Source of the DNA: Afifellaceae bacterium
GTDB taxonomy: Bacteria; Pseudomonadota; Alphaproteobacteria; Rhizobiales; Afifellaceae
Direction of reading: 5' to 3'
Length of the DNA stretch: 64,000 nt
NCBI GenBank assembly: GCA_028281235.1
Contig: JANQKG010000042.1
Coordinates: 24,807-88,806 of the forward strand
Shown here: in pieces, positions 52,601 through 61,815 of the stretch
Position numbering within the stretch: the first letter of the stretch is position 1
How the letters are laid out: each line of letters starts with the position of its first letter
Notes under the pieces: generated by a model
What the model was told of the DNA's origin: nothing
What the model saw: the letters and a program-made list of their open reading frames with translations, nothing else
Database searches by the model: none
Position numbers and translations under genes: made by a program

Positions 52601-52836
52601 AGCCTCGGGCGCCGGATGGCGAGCGGAAGTCCGGCAGGCGCCCGGATGGCAAGCGTCACGGTGGCAAACGCCCCGACGATAAGCATCAAGGCGGCAAGCG
52701 TCAGGGGGCCAAGCACAAGGGCGGCGACCGCCCATGGCAGCAGAACCGGCCGCGGCAGCGCGCGATCGACCCGGACAGCCCCTTTGCAGCGCTTCAGGCG
52801 CTGAAGAAGGAGCTGGAAGGAAGCAGCCACGAATGA
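49663..52836 (+). CDS. SUV3-like DExH RNA helicase with long low-complexity C-terminus
   Basis: 1057 residues. Walker A GPTNTGKTH (19-27), Walker B DEVQIA near 102, motif V ATDAIGMGLN near 229 and motif VI QIAGRAGR near 265: the mitochondrial SUV3 family of RNA helicases. After the helicase and a C-terminal helical part (to about 840), the protein has an Ala/Glu/Pro-rich acidic stretch, then a Lys/Arg/His/Gly-rich repetitive tail (GGKR, DGKRHGGKR, GAKHKGG), then a short helix. The tail looks like an RNA- or protein-binding region. Coupled to the S4 gene by ATGA. Confidence 0.92.
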   Translation: MNASNHTRRWSARNVTAVLGPTNTGKTHLAIERMLGHESGMIGLPLRLLAREVYGRVAARAGEDKVALVTGEEKILPVEPRYWVSTVEAMPRETDAAFVAIDEVQIAADLERGHGFTDRLLSLRGSQETLLLGAATMRGIIEQLLPGVHVVTRPRMSVLSYSGQKKLTRLPERSAIVAFSGDEVYAVAELMRRQRGGAAVVLGALSPRTRNAQVEIYQSGDVDFLVATDAIGMGLNLDLDHVAFASNRKYDGFQFRELTAAELGQIAGRAGRHMHDGTFGVTGRVDPFPDPLVEALETHRFEPVRTIQWRNNALDFSSVAALKASLEEPPKVDGLTRAQPADDQKALEALMRDEEIADRASGPDSVRRLWAVAQLPDYRKISPAQHAELVGEIFRFVVDGGVVPEDWIADQIRQANRTDGDIDTLSSRIAQIRTWAFVANQPDWLAEPATWREEAKTAEDNLSDALHERLTQRFIDRRTSVLMRRMRESDTLEAEITPSGDVMVEGHHVGVLQGFRFTPDLQAEGAEAQTLRGAAQKALAAALNDRAARLARAGDSEIVLSIDGFLRWLGEPIARLVAADDALRPRPVLLADEQLSGASREAVDKRVNAWLTTHIGTALKPLIDLAGDEGLAGIARGIAFQLVESLGILERRSVLSEVRGLDQNARAGLRRHGVRFGAYHIYVPALLKPGPGALAAQLWALKHKSLDLPGLAELPGISGSGRTSVAVEPTFEPELYRRFGFRIYGGRAVRIDILERLADLIRPALSWSTGTEGERPPGAIDAGRGFTVTQAMTSLLGASGEDMSVILKGLGYRMERMAKPPELEPAPGPEADGKMEATEATPDVAAPAEAPSAALPSEAEIDSSPVSERSGASVAPGSERDQSAPAAETLAKAAAEAAPEAEASTEAEAAPTGPAEALPSDEPSPPEPAADGDAAAPDDAPAEPEMIEVWRLAPARPRRSQRPAGEQERGEHKPHRRADKPRAPDGERKSGRRPDGKRHGGKRPDDKHQGGKRQGAKHKGGDRPWQQNRPRQRAIDPDSPFAALQALKKELEGSSHE

Positions 52837-53162
52837 GCGAAGCGCCAGCTGAGCCCGCTCAGTCGCAACGCATCGACAAATGGCTCTGGCACGCGCGCTT
52901 TGCCCGCACGCGCGGCGCTGCCCAGCAACTCGCCCGCTCAGGGCATATCCGCCTCAACCGCGACAAAGTGCGCGATGCCAGCCGGCTGGTGCGGGCCGGC
53001 GATGTTCTGACCATGAACCTCCGACGCGGGGTCCGGATCATTCGCGTCGTCGGTATTGCCGAGCGGCGTGAAAGCTACGCTTTGGCGCGGCTCCTTTACG
53101 AGGAGGAAGCTCTGGCAAAGCGCAGCGGCACCGAAACCGACACGGCCGGCGACCAGCGCTGA
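52833..53162 (+). CDS. RNA-binding S4 domain protein (Hsp15-like)
   Basis: 109 residues from the ATG at 52833, overlapping the helicase stop by 4 bp. The S4 domain has RIDKWLWHARFARTRGAAQQ and GHIRLNRDKVRD. Hsp15 in E. coli binds 50S subunits carrying nascent chains; the pairing with an RNA helicase is conserved in rhizobia. Confidence 0.93.
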   Translation: MSEAPAEPAQSQRIDKWLWHARFARTRGAAQQLARSGHIRLNRDKVRDASRLVRAGDVLTMNLRRGVRIIRVVGIAERRESYALARLLYEEEALAKRSGTETDTAGDQR

Positions 53163-53514
53163 TTACGTCGACTGATCTCGGCCGCGCGACATCGCCGAAG
53201 CGTTTCAACCGCGCCGGCCTCTGGCGGACATCCACCCGGCAGGTGGCATGACTTTTCGTCGCAACATCGGCCGGCATTTGGCAGGCATCCCGGCATGCCG
53301 AGCAGCGCGCCGGCCCGGCGATTGCGTGCCTTCTCCGCCAAGATCAGCCCCTTTTGCCGCACCCGCATGAGCGAGCCAAATCCGTCAGTGACAACGCGAA
53401 CCGCGCCGCAGAATAGCTGTTCTCTCTGACGGCCTGCGCATAGTCTCGAATTTCTTGAAGGATATCCTCAAATTGGTTAGGCCCACTTCGATCTGAGCCT
53501 TGCTGGAGCGTCTA
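53163..53514. other. Intergenic region between the S4 gene and fdxA
   Basis: 352 bp without a supported gene or repeat. The last 60 bases are more AT-rich and likely hold the fdxA promoter; no clear consensus is visible. Confidence 0.55.
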
Positions 53515-53853
53515 ATGACCTATGTGGTCACCGATAAGTGCATTCGCTGCAAATACATGGATTGTGTCGAGGTCTGCCCCGTCGACTGCTTTTACGAGGG
53601 CGAGAACATGCTCGTGATCCATCCCGACGAATGCATCGATTGCGGCGTGTGTGAGCCGGAATGCCCGGTCGACGCGATCCGGCCCGATACGGAGCCCGGG
53701 CTTGAGCAATGGCTGTCGGTCAACACGGAATACGCGAACAAGTGGCCGAACATTACCGTCAAGCGGGAGTCGCCTGCTGATTCCGCTGAATTTGAGAACG
53801 TTGAAGGCAAGTTCGACAAATATTTCTCAGCCGAACCGGGCCAAGGCGACTGA
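53515..53853 (+). CDS. fdxA: 7Fe ferredoxin FdxA
   Basis: 112 residues from the ATG at 53515 (GGAG 6 bases upstream); a TTG five codons earlier is less likely. Cluster ligands [18 protein letters not shown] (3Fe-4S, with an added Cys) and [14 protein letters not shown] (4Fe-4S), the seven-iron type. Electron carrier, conserved next to carD in rhizobia. Confidence 0.97.
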   Translation: MTYVVTDKCIRCKYMDCVEVCPVDCFYEGENMLVIHPDECIDCGVCEPECPVDAIRPDTEPGLEQWLSVNTEYANKWPNITVKRESPADSAEFENVEGKFDKYFSAEPGQGD

Positions 53854-54241
53854 CGCGCGTAGAGCCTTCGAGGCCTGCCTGCCGGGCGCGGCATTGTGTC
53901 CGTATAGTAAAGACGACGCCTGAACGGCCAATTGGGCCATGGATCTGCAAAGACACGATGGTCTGGCAATAGACTATCGACCAATTTCTCATCCGTATGC
54001 TGTGGTAGGAGCATCAATTCCTTGATTTTTGGCGTTTTTTGCGCTACATAATACGGATCAGGGAGCCCGGCCGCCGGGTTAATCGAAAAAGAGCGGATTT
54101 GGGGGCGTGCACCGCTGCATCTCGGTGTGGCAACGCAGTTGTCCGTAGCAAAGATCGCAGGCCACAGCGCCGATTGTCTGATCGGGCGCGGCTGAGATGT
54201 GCCGCCGGCAGCACCCTGTCGAAGCGAAGCAGGAGTTTTGA
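53854..54241. other. Intergenic region upstream of carD
   Basis: 388 bp with no coding frame. It contains an AT-rich block (TTGATTTTTGGCGTTTTTTG ...) about 200 bp before carD that may be part of its promoter, and otherwise nothing I can name. Confidence 0.55.
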
Positions 54242-54811
54242 ATGGCAAAGAAGACGATCCAGCGTAACGGCTTTCGTACCAACGAGAGCATCGTCTATCC
54301 GGCCCATGGTGTCGGCAAGATCGTCGATGTCGAGGAGCAGGAAGTTGCCGGCATGAAGCTGGAGCTGTTCGTCATCCATTTTGAGAAGGACAAGATGACC
54401 CTGCGGGTGCCGGTGGCGAAAGCGGCCTCCGTAGGCATGCGCAAACTGTCCGGGGAAGACGTCGTCAGCAAGGCGCTCACCACCGTGCGCGGGCGCGCGC
54501 GCGTCAAGCGCACCATGTGGAGCCGCCGGGCGCAGGAATATGAGGCCAAGATCAATTCCGGCGACCTGATCGCCGTGTCAGAGGTTGTGCGCGACCTCTA
54601 CCGCTCGCAGTCGCAGCCGGAGCCGTCCTATTCTGAGCGCCAGCTCTACGAGCAGGCGATCGACCGCATGTCGCGCGAGGTTGCCGTGGTTGAGAAGATC
54701 ACCGAGGCGGAAGCCATGGCCAAGATCGAGAAGGCCATTGAGTCCAGCCCCAAGCGCAAGCGGGCGCAGATGGAGGCCGCCGCGGCGGCCGAGGCCAAGG
54801 CCGCGGCCTGA
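54242..54811 (+). CDS. carD: CarD family transcriptional regulator
   Basis: 189 residues. The N-terminal Tudor-like RNA-polymerase-interacting domain (VYPAHGVGKIVDVEEQEV) and a C-terminal helical DNA-binding domain (RAQEYEAKINSGDLI, AEVVRDLYR-type) are present. CarD stabilises open complexes and is essential in many alphaproteobacteria. An Ala/Glu/Lys-rich tail ends the protein. Confidence 0.97.
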   Translation: MAKKTIQRNGFRTNESIVYPAHGVGKIVDVEEQEVAGMKLELFVIHFEKDKMTLRVPVAKAASVGMRKLSGEDVVSKALTTVRGRARVKRTMWSRRAQEYEAKINSGDLIAVSEVVRDLYRSQSQPEPSYSERQLYEQAIDRMSREVAVVEKITEAEAMAKIEKAIESSPKRKRAQMEAAAAAEAKAAA

Positions 54812-54840
54812 CGCCTCCCCTTCTCTTCATCCGAGTTCAG

Positions 54841-54870
54841 CCGCCGTCCGGTCCCCGGGCGGCGGTTTTG
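54841..54870 (+). terminator. Rho-independent terminator after carD
   Basis: An 11-bp stem CCGCCGTCCGG / CCGGGCGGCGG with one G-U pair and a 3-base loop, followed by TTTT. It lies 30 bp after the carD stop. Confidence 0.75.
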
Positions 54871-54928
54871 GTTTGGGAGGCGATTGTGCGAGACCGCCAC
54901 CGGCGATTGATTGCTCCGCCAGACCGGT

Positions 54929-55028
54929 CTAGAGCATGATCCCGAAAAGTGGGCACCGTCTTTTCGGGATCATGCTCAAACAAAGAGATAGAGCGTTAGA
55001 GCGATTCAACGTAACGCGAAAACGCTCT
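54929..55028 (-). repeat. RIME-like palindromic repeat, copy 4 (inverted)
   Basis: Starts CTAGAGCATGATC and contains GATCATGCTC, with the extra module AGATAGAGCGTT ... GCGAAAACGCTC shared with copy 3. Opposite orientation to copies 1-3. It lies between the carD terminator and the leader of the MFS gene. Confidence 0.88.
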
Positions 55029-55054
55029 TGCGTGCGCCGACGGCTGAGGATGAC

Positions 55055-55105
55055 ATGAAGCGCAGCAACGCGATCGTATTCTGGGTAGGGAGCGTGGTCC
55101 GGTAG
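55055..55105 (+). CDS. Possible 16-residue leader peptide upstream of the Bcr/CflA exporter
   Basis: ATG with GAGG 5 bases upstream opens a 16-codon frame (MKRSNAIVFWVGSVVR) ending TAG. It is followed by a GC hairpin and a strong terminator 26 bp later, before the exporter start. The layout matches attenuation leaders of drug-resistance genes; the peptide itself is unsupported by homology and may be chance. Confidence 0.35.
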   Translation: MKRSNAIVFWVGSVVR

Positions 55106-55131
55106 CGGAGTCCACTCCGCACTGCCATGCG

Positions 55132-55157
55132 CCCCCGACCGCGCTCGGGGGTTTTTT
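55132..55157 (+). terminator. Intrinsic terminator within the leader of the MFS gene
   Basis: Perfect 7-bp stem CCCCCGA/TCGGGGG with a 6-base loop and a run of six T. It lies 25 bp upstream of the exporter start, so transcripts from upstream must read through it or the gene has its own promoter in between, for which there is little room. Confidence 0.8.
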
Positions 55158-55182
55158 ATGTTCCTACGCCGAAGATCGTGAA

Positions 55183-56412
55183 ATGCCTGCTCTCGCCTCA
55201 CCGCCCCGCCTGTCGACGCTCGTTCTCCTCACCGCGTTCTCACCGCTGTCGCTCAACATGTTCCTGCCGTCGCTGGCGAATATCGCGCGCGATCTGCAGG
55301 CGGATTACGCGCTCGTGAGCTTTGCGGTGAGTGGCTATCTGGCCGTTACGGCGGTCATCCAGCTGATCGCGGGCCCGCTGTCTGACCGTTTCGGCCGGCG
55401 CCCGGTGCTCCTTGCTGCGCTTGCCGTCTTCGCGTTCGCCTCGGCAATATGCGCTGTTGCGCAGGACATCTGGACCTTCCTTGCGTTCCGCATGCTCCAG
55501 GGCGCGATGATCTCCGGCTACACGCTGTCGCTCGCCATCATTCGCGACACGACGCCGGAGCGCCAGGCGGCGGGCCTGATCGGCTATGTCAGCATGGCGA
55601 TGGCCGTCGCACCCATGCTCGGACCGATGCTCGGCGGCGTTCTGGACACCGCATTCGGCTGGCGTGCGAATTTCTATTTCTACGCCGCGGGCGGATTGGC
55701 CCTTCTCGTCCTCTGCTTCTTTGATCTCGGCGAGACGCGGCCGACGCGCTTGGACGCCGGGACGAGGACGGCCGGCGCTCTGCTGCAGCTCGCCCGTGAG
55801 CCAAGGTTCTGGGGATATGCGCTCTGCACGGCCTTCTCCGTCGGGGCGTTCTACATGTTCGTTGCCGGCGCTCCGCTTGTCGCGGAAGCCGCCTTCGCGG
55901 TCTCCACGGCGGAGCTCGGCGTTTTCATCGGGAGCATCACGGCGGGATTCATGGCGGGCGGCTTCATCGCGGGTCGGCTTGCCCCCAACCACCCGCCACG
56001 AACGATGATGATCGCCGGCAGGGTTGTCGCCTGCACGGGTCTCGTTGTCGGCTTAGCGATTGTGAGCTTTGGCTTCTACAACCCGATCCTCTTCTTCGGC
56101 AGCACGCTCTTTGTCGGGCTCGGCAACGGCATCACGATGCCCTCCAGCAATGCTGGTGCCATGTCGGTGAACCCTCGCCTTGCCGGCACAGCGGCCGGCT
56201 TGAGCGGTGCGCTGACAGTCGCAGGCGGCGCAGTCCTGACCACCCTGACAGGCGTGCTTCTGACGGCCGCCAACGCGCCCACCATGCTCCTGTCCCTCAT
56301 GCTGGCAGCGTCATGCGGGGGATTGCTGTCGGCTCTGTGGCTGGCAAGGCTGGAGCGTTCGCCACCGCATAGCCCTCAAACCAGCGACAGCGACCGCTCA
56401 ACCAGCCAGTAG
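55183..56412 (+). CDS. Bcr/CflA family multidrug efflux MFS transporter
   Basis: 409 residues and about 12 membrane helices. Motif A GPLSDRFGRRPVLL, and the family signature in TM4-5 (GYVSMAMAVAPMLGPMLGG). Exports drugs such as bicyclomycin or chloramphenicol in characterised relatives. The last 37 bp overlap the convergent HupE gene. Confidence 0.93.
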   Translation: MPALASPPRLSTLVLLTAFSPLSLNMFLPSLANIARDLQADYALVSFAVSGYLAVTAVIQLIAGPLSDRFGRRPVLLAALAVFAFASAICAVAQDIWTFLAFRMLQGAMISGYTLSLAIIRDTTPERQAAGLIGYVSMAMAVAPMLGPMLGGVLDTAFGWRANFYFYAAGGLALLVLCFFDLGETRPTRLDAGTRTAGALLQLAREPRFWGYALCTAFSVGAFYMFVAGAPLVAEAAFAVSTAELGVFIGSITAGFMAGGFIAGRLAPNHPPRTMMIAGRVVACTGLVVGLAIVSFGFYNPILFFGSTLFVGLGNGITMPSSNAGAMSVNPRLAGTAAGLSGALTVAGGAVLTTLTGVLLTAANAPTMLLSLMLAASCGGLLSALWLARLERSPPHSPQTSDSDRSTSQ

Positions 56413-57608
56413 CCGGCGACGACCGAAATAAGCCCCAGAGTGGCGACACGGAGCGGTGTCACGACCTCTGCCGACAGCCTCGTGATCAAAGCCAGTGCAG
56501 CAAGCGTCGCCGCAAGGATGGCGACCTGCCCAATTTCGATGCCGACATTGAAGGCGGCAAGTGCTGCGACGAGGTTGGGCGCGTCGCGCCCGAGAATATC
56601 GCCGAGCACGAAGGAGAAGCCGAGCCCGTGCAGCAGGCCGATCGCCGCCACGATCCATGGCGAGCCGATGCGGCCTAGCAAGGCTGCGATTCCGGCATAG
56701 ATCACCGAGGCGGCAATGGCCGCCTCCACCGCCGGTATGAACCAGGGCCAGGCCGGCGCGGCGCCCAAGAAGGTCGCCACCAGGGTCACCGAATGGCCGA
56801 GCGTGAAGGCGGTGACCAGCCAGACCAGGCGCAAGGTGGCGCCCATGCCGAGTGCCAGGCAGATCACCAGGAACACATGGTCCAGGCCGACGAGAATATG
56901 CACGACACCCTGCCAGACGAAACCAACGAGCGACGACAGCAGCGAGCCGTCGAGTTCAACCGGTTCGATGAGCTGGCCGGGCTGCATGTAGGATACCGGC
57001 GGGCTCACGCGGGCGTCGACGAGGTGGTTGTCGATGGAGACGCCCGCGGGCAGCTCCAGTTCCGGCAGTGCGCTGCCCACGACGAGGTCGGCGCCAGGCG
57101 TCGGCGCCTCGATGCTGAGCGCGATTTCCACGATTGCTGCCCCGAACACCGGATCGATGCGCGCGCCCTCAGCGTTCAGGGATCGCCTGGCGTCCGCGAT
57201 CGTCCCGAAGGGCTCGCCGGGTTCGCGGCCGATGAGGCGGTAGCCAATCAGGCCAGCTGTCAGGTCAAGGCCGTTCTGCTGCCAGGCAAGGCTCGACCGA
57301 AGGCGCTCCTCAAAGCGCGCCTGATCGGCGGCGATGGCTTGAAGCGAGATGCGGTAGCGCGGTCCCGCGCCTGTCTCTTCGAGATAAAGGAAGGGCGTCG
57401 CCAGCGGCACAGCCGATATTTGAGCCTCGCGCACGACATCGGAGAAGATCAGTGGCGCCGGCACCCGCGCCAGGGCGACCAGCCCGCCCTCCTCCTCAGC
57501 GACGATGATCGTGCGAAGCTTCGCACCCTGGCTGAAATGCGCCCACGCGCCGCTGGCGAAAGCCAGCACCATAAGCAGGCAAGACAAGGCAGATACCACT
57601 ATCCGCAT
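56376..57608 (-). CDS. HupE/UreJ family membrane protein
   Basis: 410 residues. Signal peptide (ending GAWA), a periplasmic region of about 190 residues, then about seven membrane helices. Family metal motifs: HILVGLDHVFLV and FTLGHSVTL, plus GLLHGLGFSF with paired His. HupE/UreJ proteins are nickel or cobalt permeases; no hydrogenase or urease genes are present, but cobST are 11 kb away. Follows the phosphoesterase gene on the same strand. Confidence 0.88.
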   Translation of the reverse strand: MRIVVSALSCLLMVLAFASGAWAHFSQGAKLRTIIVAEEEGGLVALARVPAPLIFSDVVREAQISAVPLATPFLYLEETGAGPRYRISLQAIAADQARFEERLRSSLAWQQNGLDLTAGLIGYRLIGREPGEPFGTIADARRSLNAEGARIDPVFGAAIVEIALSIEAPTPGADLVVGSALPELELPAGVSIDNHLVDARVSPPVSYMQPGQLIEPVELDGSLLSSLVGFVWQGVVHILVGLDHVFLVICLALGMGATLRLVWLVTAFTLGHSVTLVATFLGAAPAWPWFIPAVEAAIAASVIYAGIAALLGRIGSPWIVAAIGLLHGLGFSFVLGDILGRDAPNLVAALAAFNVGIEIGQVAILAATLAALALITRLSAEVVTPLRVATLGLISVVAGYWLVERSLSLV

Positions 57609-57643
57609 CGGGTCGGATCCTGAGGGTTATGAGATGAACGCGC

Positions 57644-57671
57644 CGTCTCCGGGCGGCGACGCCCGGAGACG
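57644..57671. terminator. Strong hairpin between phosphoesterase and HupE genes
   Basis: Perfect 11-bp stem CGTCTCCGGGC / GCCCGGAGACG with a 6-base loop. There is no T-run on either side, so it is either a Rho-type or mRNA-stabilising hairpin or a processing site within a shared transcript. Confidence 0.45.
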
Positions 57672-57723
57672 ATCATTCAAGACGGAGCGGGCCGGCGAAC
57701 CAGCCCGTTCCTCTCGTCGGGGA

Positions 57724-59658
57724 CTATTCCCAGAAGGCCGTGTTCCACTGCATTACCGGCACCTCCTCGACGACCTCGAAGGTCTGGGTGGCGCGGAAGG
57801 TGCGGCCATAACGGTCGGTCGTGACGACTTCCATGGTGTGGACGCCGAGCGGCAGCTCCGCCGGCAGATCCACGCGCCACAGATGGCTGGAATTGTCGCT
57901 CAGCATCCAACGCTGGAACGGACCGGCGACGCCCTTCCATTCCACACCCTGCCAGGTGTCGAAGCCGTCATTTTCGCCGGAGGCCGACTTGAAGGCGATA
58001 CGTCCCTGGGTGGCCTGCTTGGCAAGCGCCAGAGGGTCAGCGAATTCGGGGCCCTTTCTCTTGGCCTCGCCGGTGCCCTCCTGCGTGCGCGTGCCGGTCA
58101 TCGCCGCGCCGTTGTTGATGGACACGCTGACGGTGCTGTCTCGGGAGCCGTTCCAGACATTCACGGCTACCCACGTGCCGCCCTTAAGATCGCCCAGCGT
58201 CACCATGCTCATGTCGCCGAGATCGTTGATTGTCACCGGCGGCGTGACATCCGACGGCGTGCCGTAGAGGTCGGAATAGGCGATCAGCTTCTCCGCCCAG
58301 TCGCGGAAGCGCGGCGTGTTGAACGATGCATGGAGCTGCACGTCCTCACTGGTGTGGAAGGTTTTGTAGGTATCCACGTAATCGGAGCCGCTGAAGTCGA
58401 TCTGGTAGTAGCCGCGCGGGCTGCCGAGGCGCTGCGTGGCGTGCGGCACGCCCTGGTCGTTGAGGTCGCCGGCCCACCAGGAGCCCGACAGGGCGCCGGT
58501 CACGATCTGATGGAACTTGGCCGGACCTGTTCCGGTGTTCTCTGCCCAGCCCTCATAATTGTCGCCGGGCAGGATCTGCTCGGTGGTGTGGGTGTGGCCG
58601 GTGAGACCGAGCGCCGGACGGTCGCCGATAATGTCGTAGAGCTCGTTCAGATTGTCCGTCTGATGCTTGGCGGCATTGTTGTCGGTGAACGTGACGAACG
58701 GAATGTGGGCGCTCAGTACAATCAGCTTGTCCTCCGGCACGTTGGCCAGATCGTTGCGCAGCCAGTCGAGCTGCCGCTGATGGATGACGCCGTTATAGGT
58801 CGGGTTCTTGCCGGGATCGCAAAACGGATGGTCGTCCACGCCGTTGCAGGGATAACGGACATTGTCGAGCACGACGAAGTGCACGTTGCCGATGTCGAAG
58901 GAGTAATATTCAGGGCCCCATTCGCGACGAAACGTGTCGAAGCTGTGCTGGTCGTCCGTGGCGTCGAAATCGAGGTCGTGGTTGCCGCCGACATAATATT
59001 GCGGCACGCCGCCGACGGCGATGATCTTCTTGAAGCGCGGATAAAGCGAGAGGTCATCGCCCATCACGTCGCCAGCGAAGATCAGGCATTCGGTGTCGCT
59101 GTTGTCGCGGTTGGCGAGCAGCTCGCCGGCCGTCTTGCGCACAAAGGAGACTTCAAGATTGGAGTAGGGCTGGGCGTCGCCGAACACCAGGCAGGAGAAG
59201 CTGTCGCCTACATTATCCTCAATCAGCGGAAAGTTCACCGCCTGCGGCAGCGGGCCGGTCGGCGCAATGCCGCCGAAGCGCAGGTCGGGTGAGCCGGCGA
59301 CCTTGTGGACGTAGTTGAACTGGGGAACCATGTCTTCGTCGACCGGGTTGGTGTAGCCGGCCGGCTTGGTGATAAAGAGGTTCATGTCGTCATAGGCCGG
59401 CAGCTCGTAGGTGCCGTTGGAGCCGGTGGTGACGACTTCGCGGCCGTTCGACACCAGGACCCCGGCGATGCCCGGCTCGCCGCTATCCAGCGCCGCGTTG
59501 CGGTTGAGGTCGTGGAACACAGTGCCGCGCGCTTTGTCGCCGGCGCTATCGCCGCGCACCACGTGCACTGAACCGATATAGCTCGCATCCTTGGCTTGGG
59601 CCGCGGTGGCAAGCATCGCGATGCTGGAGAGCAGCATCGCTTTCGCTAGTTTCTGCAT
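57724..59658 (-). CDS. Secreted calcineurin-like phosphoesterase with N- and C-terminal accessory domains
   Basis: 644 residues. Signal peptide 1-22 (ending TAAQA). An N-terminal beta domain (about 40-120, GTVFHDLNRNAALDSGEPGI, DLNRN being calcium-binding-like). The metallophosphoesterase core (about 150-400) has all metal motifs: FGDAQ, AGDVMGDD, GGNHD, LSAHIPF and GLTGHTHT. The C-terminal beta domain (about 420-640) has VAVNVWNGSRDS and ends MQWNTAFWE. Probably releases phosphate outside the cell; substrate unknown. GGAG precedes the start. Confidence 0.92.
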   Translation of the reverse strand: MQKLAKAMLLSSIAMLATAAQAKDASYIGSVHVVRGDSAGDKARGTVFHDLNRNAALDSGEPGIAGVLVSNGREVVTTGSNGTYELPAYDDMNLFITKPAGYTNPVDEDMVPQFNYVHKVAGSPDLRFGGIAPTGPLPQAVNFPLIEDNVGDSFSCLVFGDAQPYSNLEVSFVRKTAGELLANRDNSDTECLIFAGDVMGDDLSLYPRFKKIIAVGGVPQYYVGGNHDLDFDATDDQHSFDTFRREWGPEYYSFDIGNVHFVVLDNVRYPCNGVDDHPFCDPGKNPTYNGVIHQRQLDWLRNDLANVPEDKLIVLSAHIPFVTFTDNNAAKHQTDNLNELYDIIGDRPALGLTGHTHTTEQILPGDNYEGWAENTGTGPAKFHQIVTGALSGSWWAGDLNDQGVPHATQRLGSPRGYYQIDFSGSDYVDTYKTFHTSEDVQLHASFNTPRFRDWAEKLIAYSDLYGTPSDVTPPVTINDLGDMSMVTLGDLKGGTWVAVNVWNGSRDSTVSVSINNGAAMTGTRTQEGTGEAKRKGPEFADPLALAKQATQGRIAFKSASGENDGFDTWQGVEWKGVAGPFQRWMLSDNSSHLWRVDLPAELPLGVHTMEVVTTDRYGRTFRATQTFEVVEEVPVMQWNTAFWE

Positions 59659-59693
59659 GACAGGCTCCGCTGAGAGGAAGAGTTGGAGAGACG

Positions 59694-59757
59694 ACGCGGA
59701 ACTGTCGTCAGGTTAGATGAACCATGCTTGTCGGAACTATAAAGGTTCCGCGTCACT
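59694..59757. repeat. Inverted repeat upstream of the phosphoesterase gene
   Basis: GACGCGGAAC at about 59694 and GTTCCGCGTC at about 59748 form a perfect 10-bp inverted repeat with a spacer of about 44 bases, 36-100 bp upstream of the phosphoesterase start and downstream of atpC. It could be an operator or a transcript hairpin; it does not match the Pho box. Confidence 0.4.
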
Positions 59758-59874
59758 CCCCAACACGACGCGTGGGCGACGTGGCGACGCCCCTCCCCGT
59801 TGCAGCGATCGGGGCGGTTTGAGCGTTCGGTCCTAAATCGCGGTAACGAAAGGCTCTGGTCGGAACTCTGAGCC

Positions 59875-60285
59875 TTAACCCGCCATGATCCAGCGCTGGA
59901 CGTCCTTCAGCTCGTTGAGCCGGGTCTCCAGGGCCAGGCGCTTTGCCGGGTCGTCGCCGGAATCAGCCAAGTCTTCCTCAGCGTTCCTGACCTCCTGCTC
60001 CAGCATGTCGGAATCGAGCTCGGCGAGGCGGATCGCCTGCTCCGCCAGGAGCGTCAGCCCGGTTGAGGTGACGTCGGCGAAACCGCCGCGGACGAAGAAC
60101 TTTTCGGTCTCTCCGGAGAGCCCCTTCACTTCCACAAGGCCGGGCTTCAGCGTGCTCATGGCCGGGGCGTGGTGCGCCAGCACGGTGAAGTAGCCTTCCG
60201 TGCCCGGCACCATGACGGATTCCACGTCCTCCGACAGAAGCAGCCGCTCCGGCGAGACGAGATCGAATTTCAGCGGATCGGCCAT
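59875..60285 (-). CDS. atpC: ATP synthase F1 epsilon subunit
   Basis: 136 residues. The beta-sandwich (KFDLVSPERLLLSEDVESV, PGTEGYFTVLAHHAP) and a shorter C-terminal helical hairpin are present. Last gene of the operon, 17 bp after atpD. Confidence 0.96.
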   Translation of the reverse strand: MADPLKFDLVSPERLLLSEDVESVMVPGTEGYFTVLAHHAPAMSTLKPGLVEVKGLSGETEKFFVRGGFADVTSTGLTLLAEQAIRLAELDSDMLEQEVRNAEEDLADSGDDPAKRLALETRLNELKDVQRWIMAG

Positions 60286-60302
60286 CTTTGCTTTGTCCTG
60301 CC

Positions 60303-61787
<1,485 letters not shown>

Positions 61788-61815
61788 CTATGGTCAGAAC
61801 TGTGAGCTCAAAGCC

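Noticed and set aside
55030..55160. SRP RNA, 6S RNA or tmRNA gene
   Set aside because: A hairpin and a strong terminator are present, but I found none of the conserved motifs of these RNAs. Leader or attenuator is the simpler reading.
59694..59757. Pho box for the secreted phosphoesterase
   Set aside because: The upstream inverted repeat GACGCGGAAC/GTTCCGCGTC does not match the CTGTCAT direct repeats of PhoB sites, so phosphate control is not claimed.
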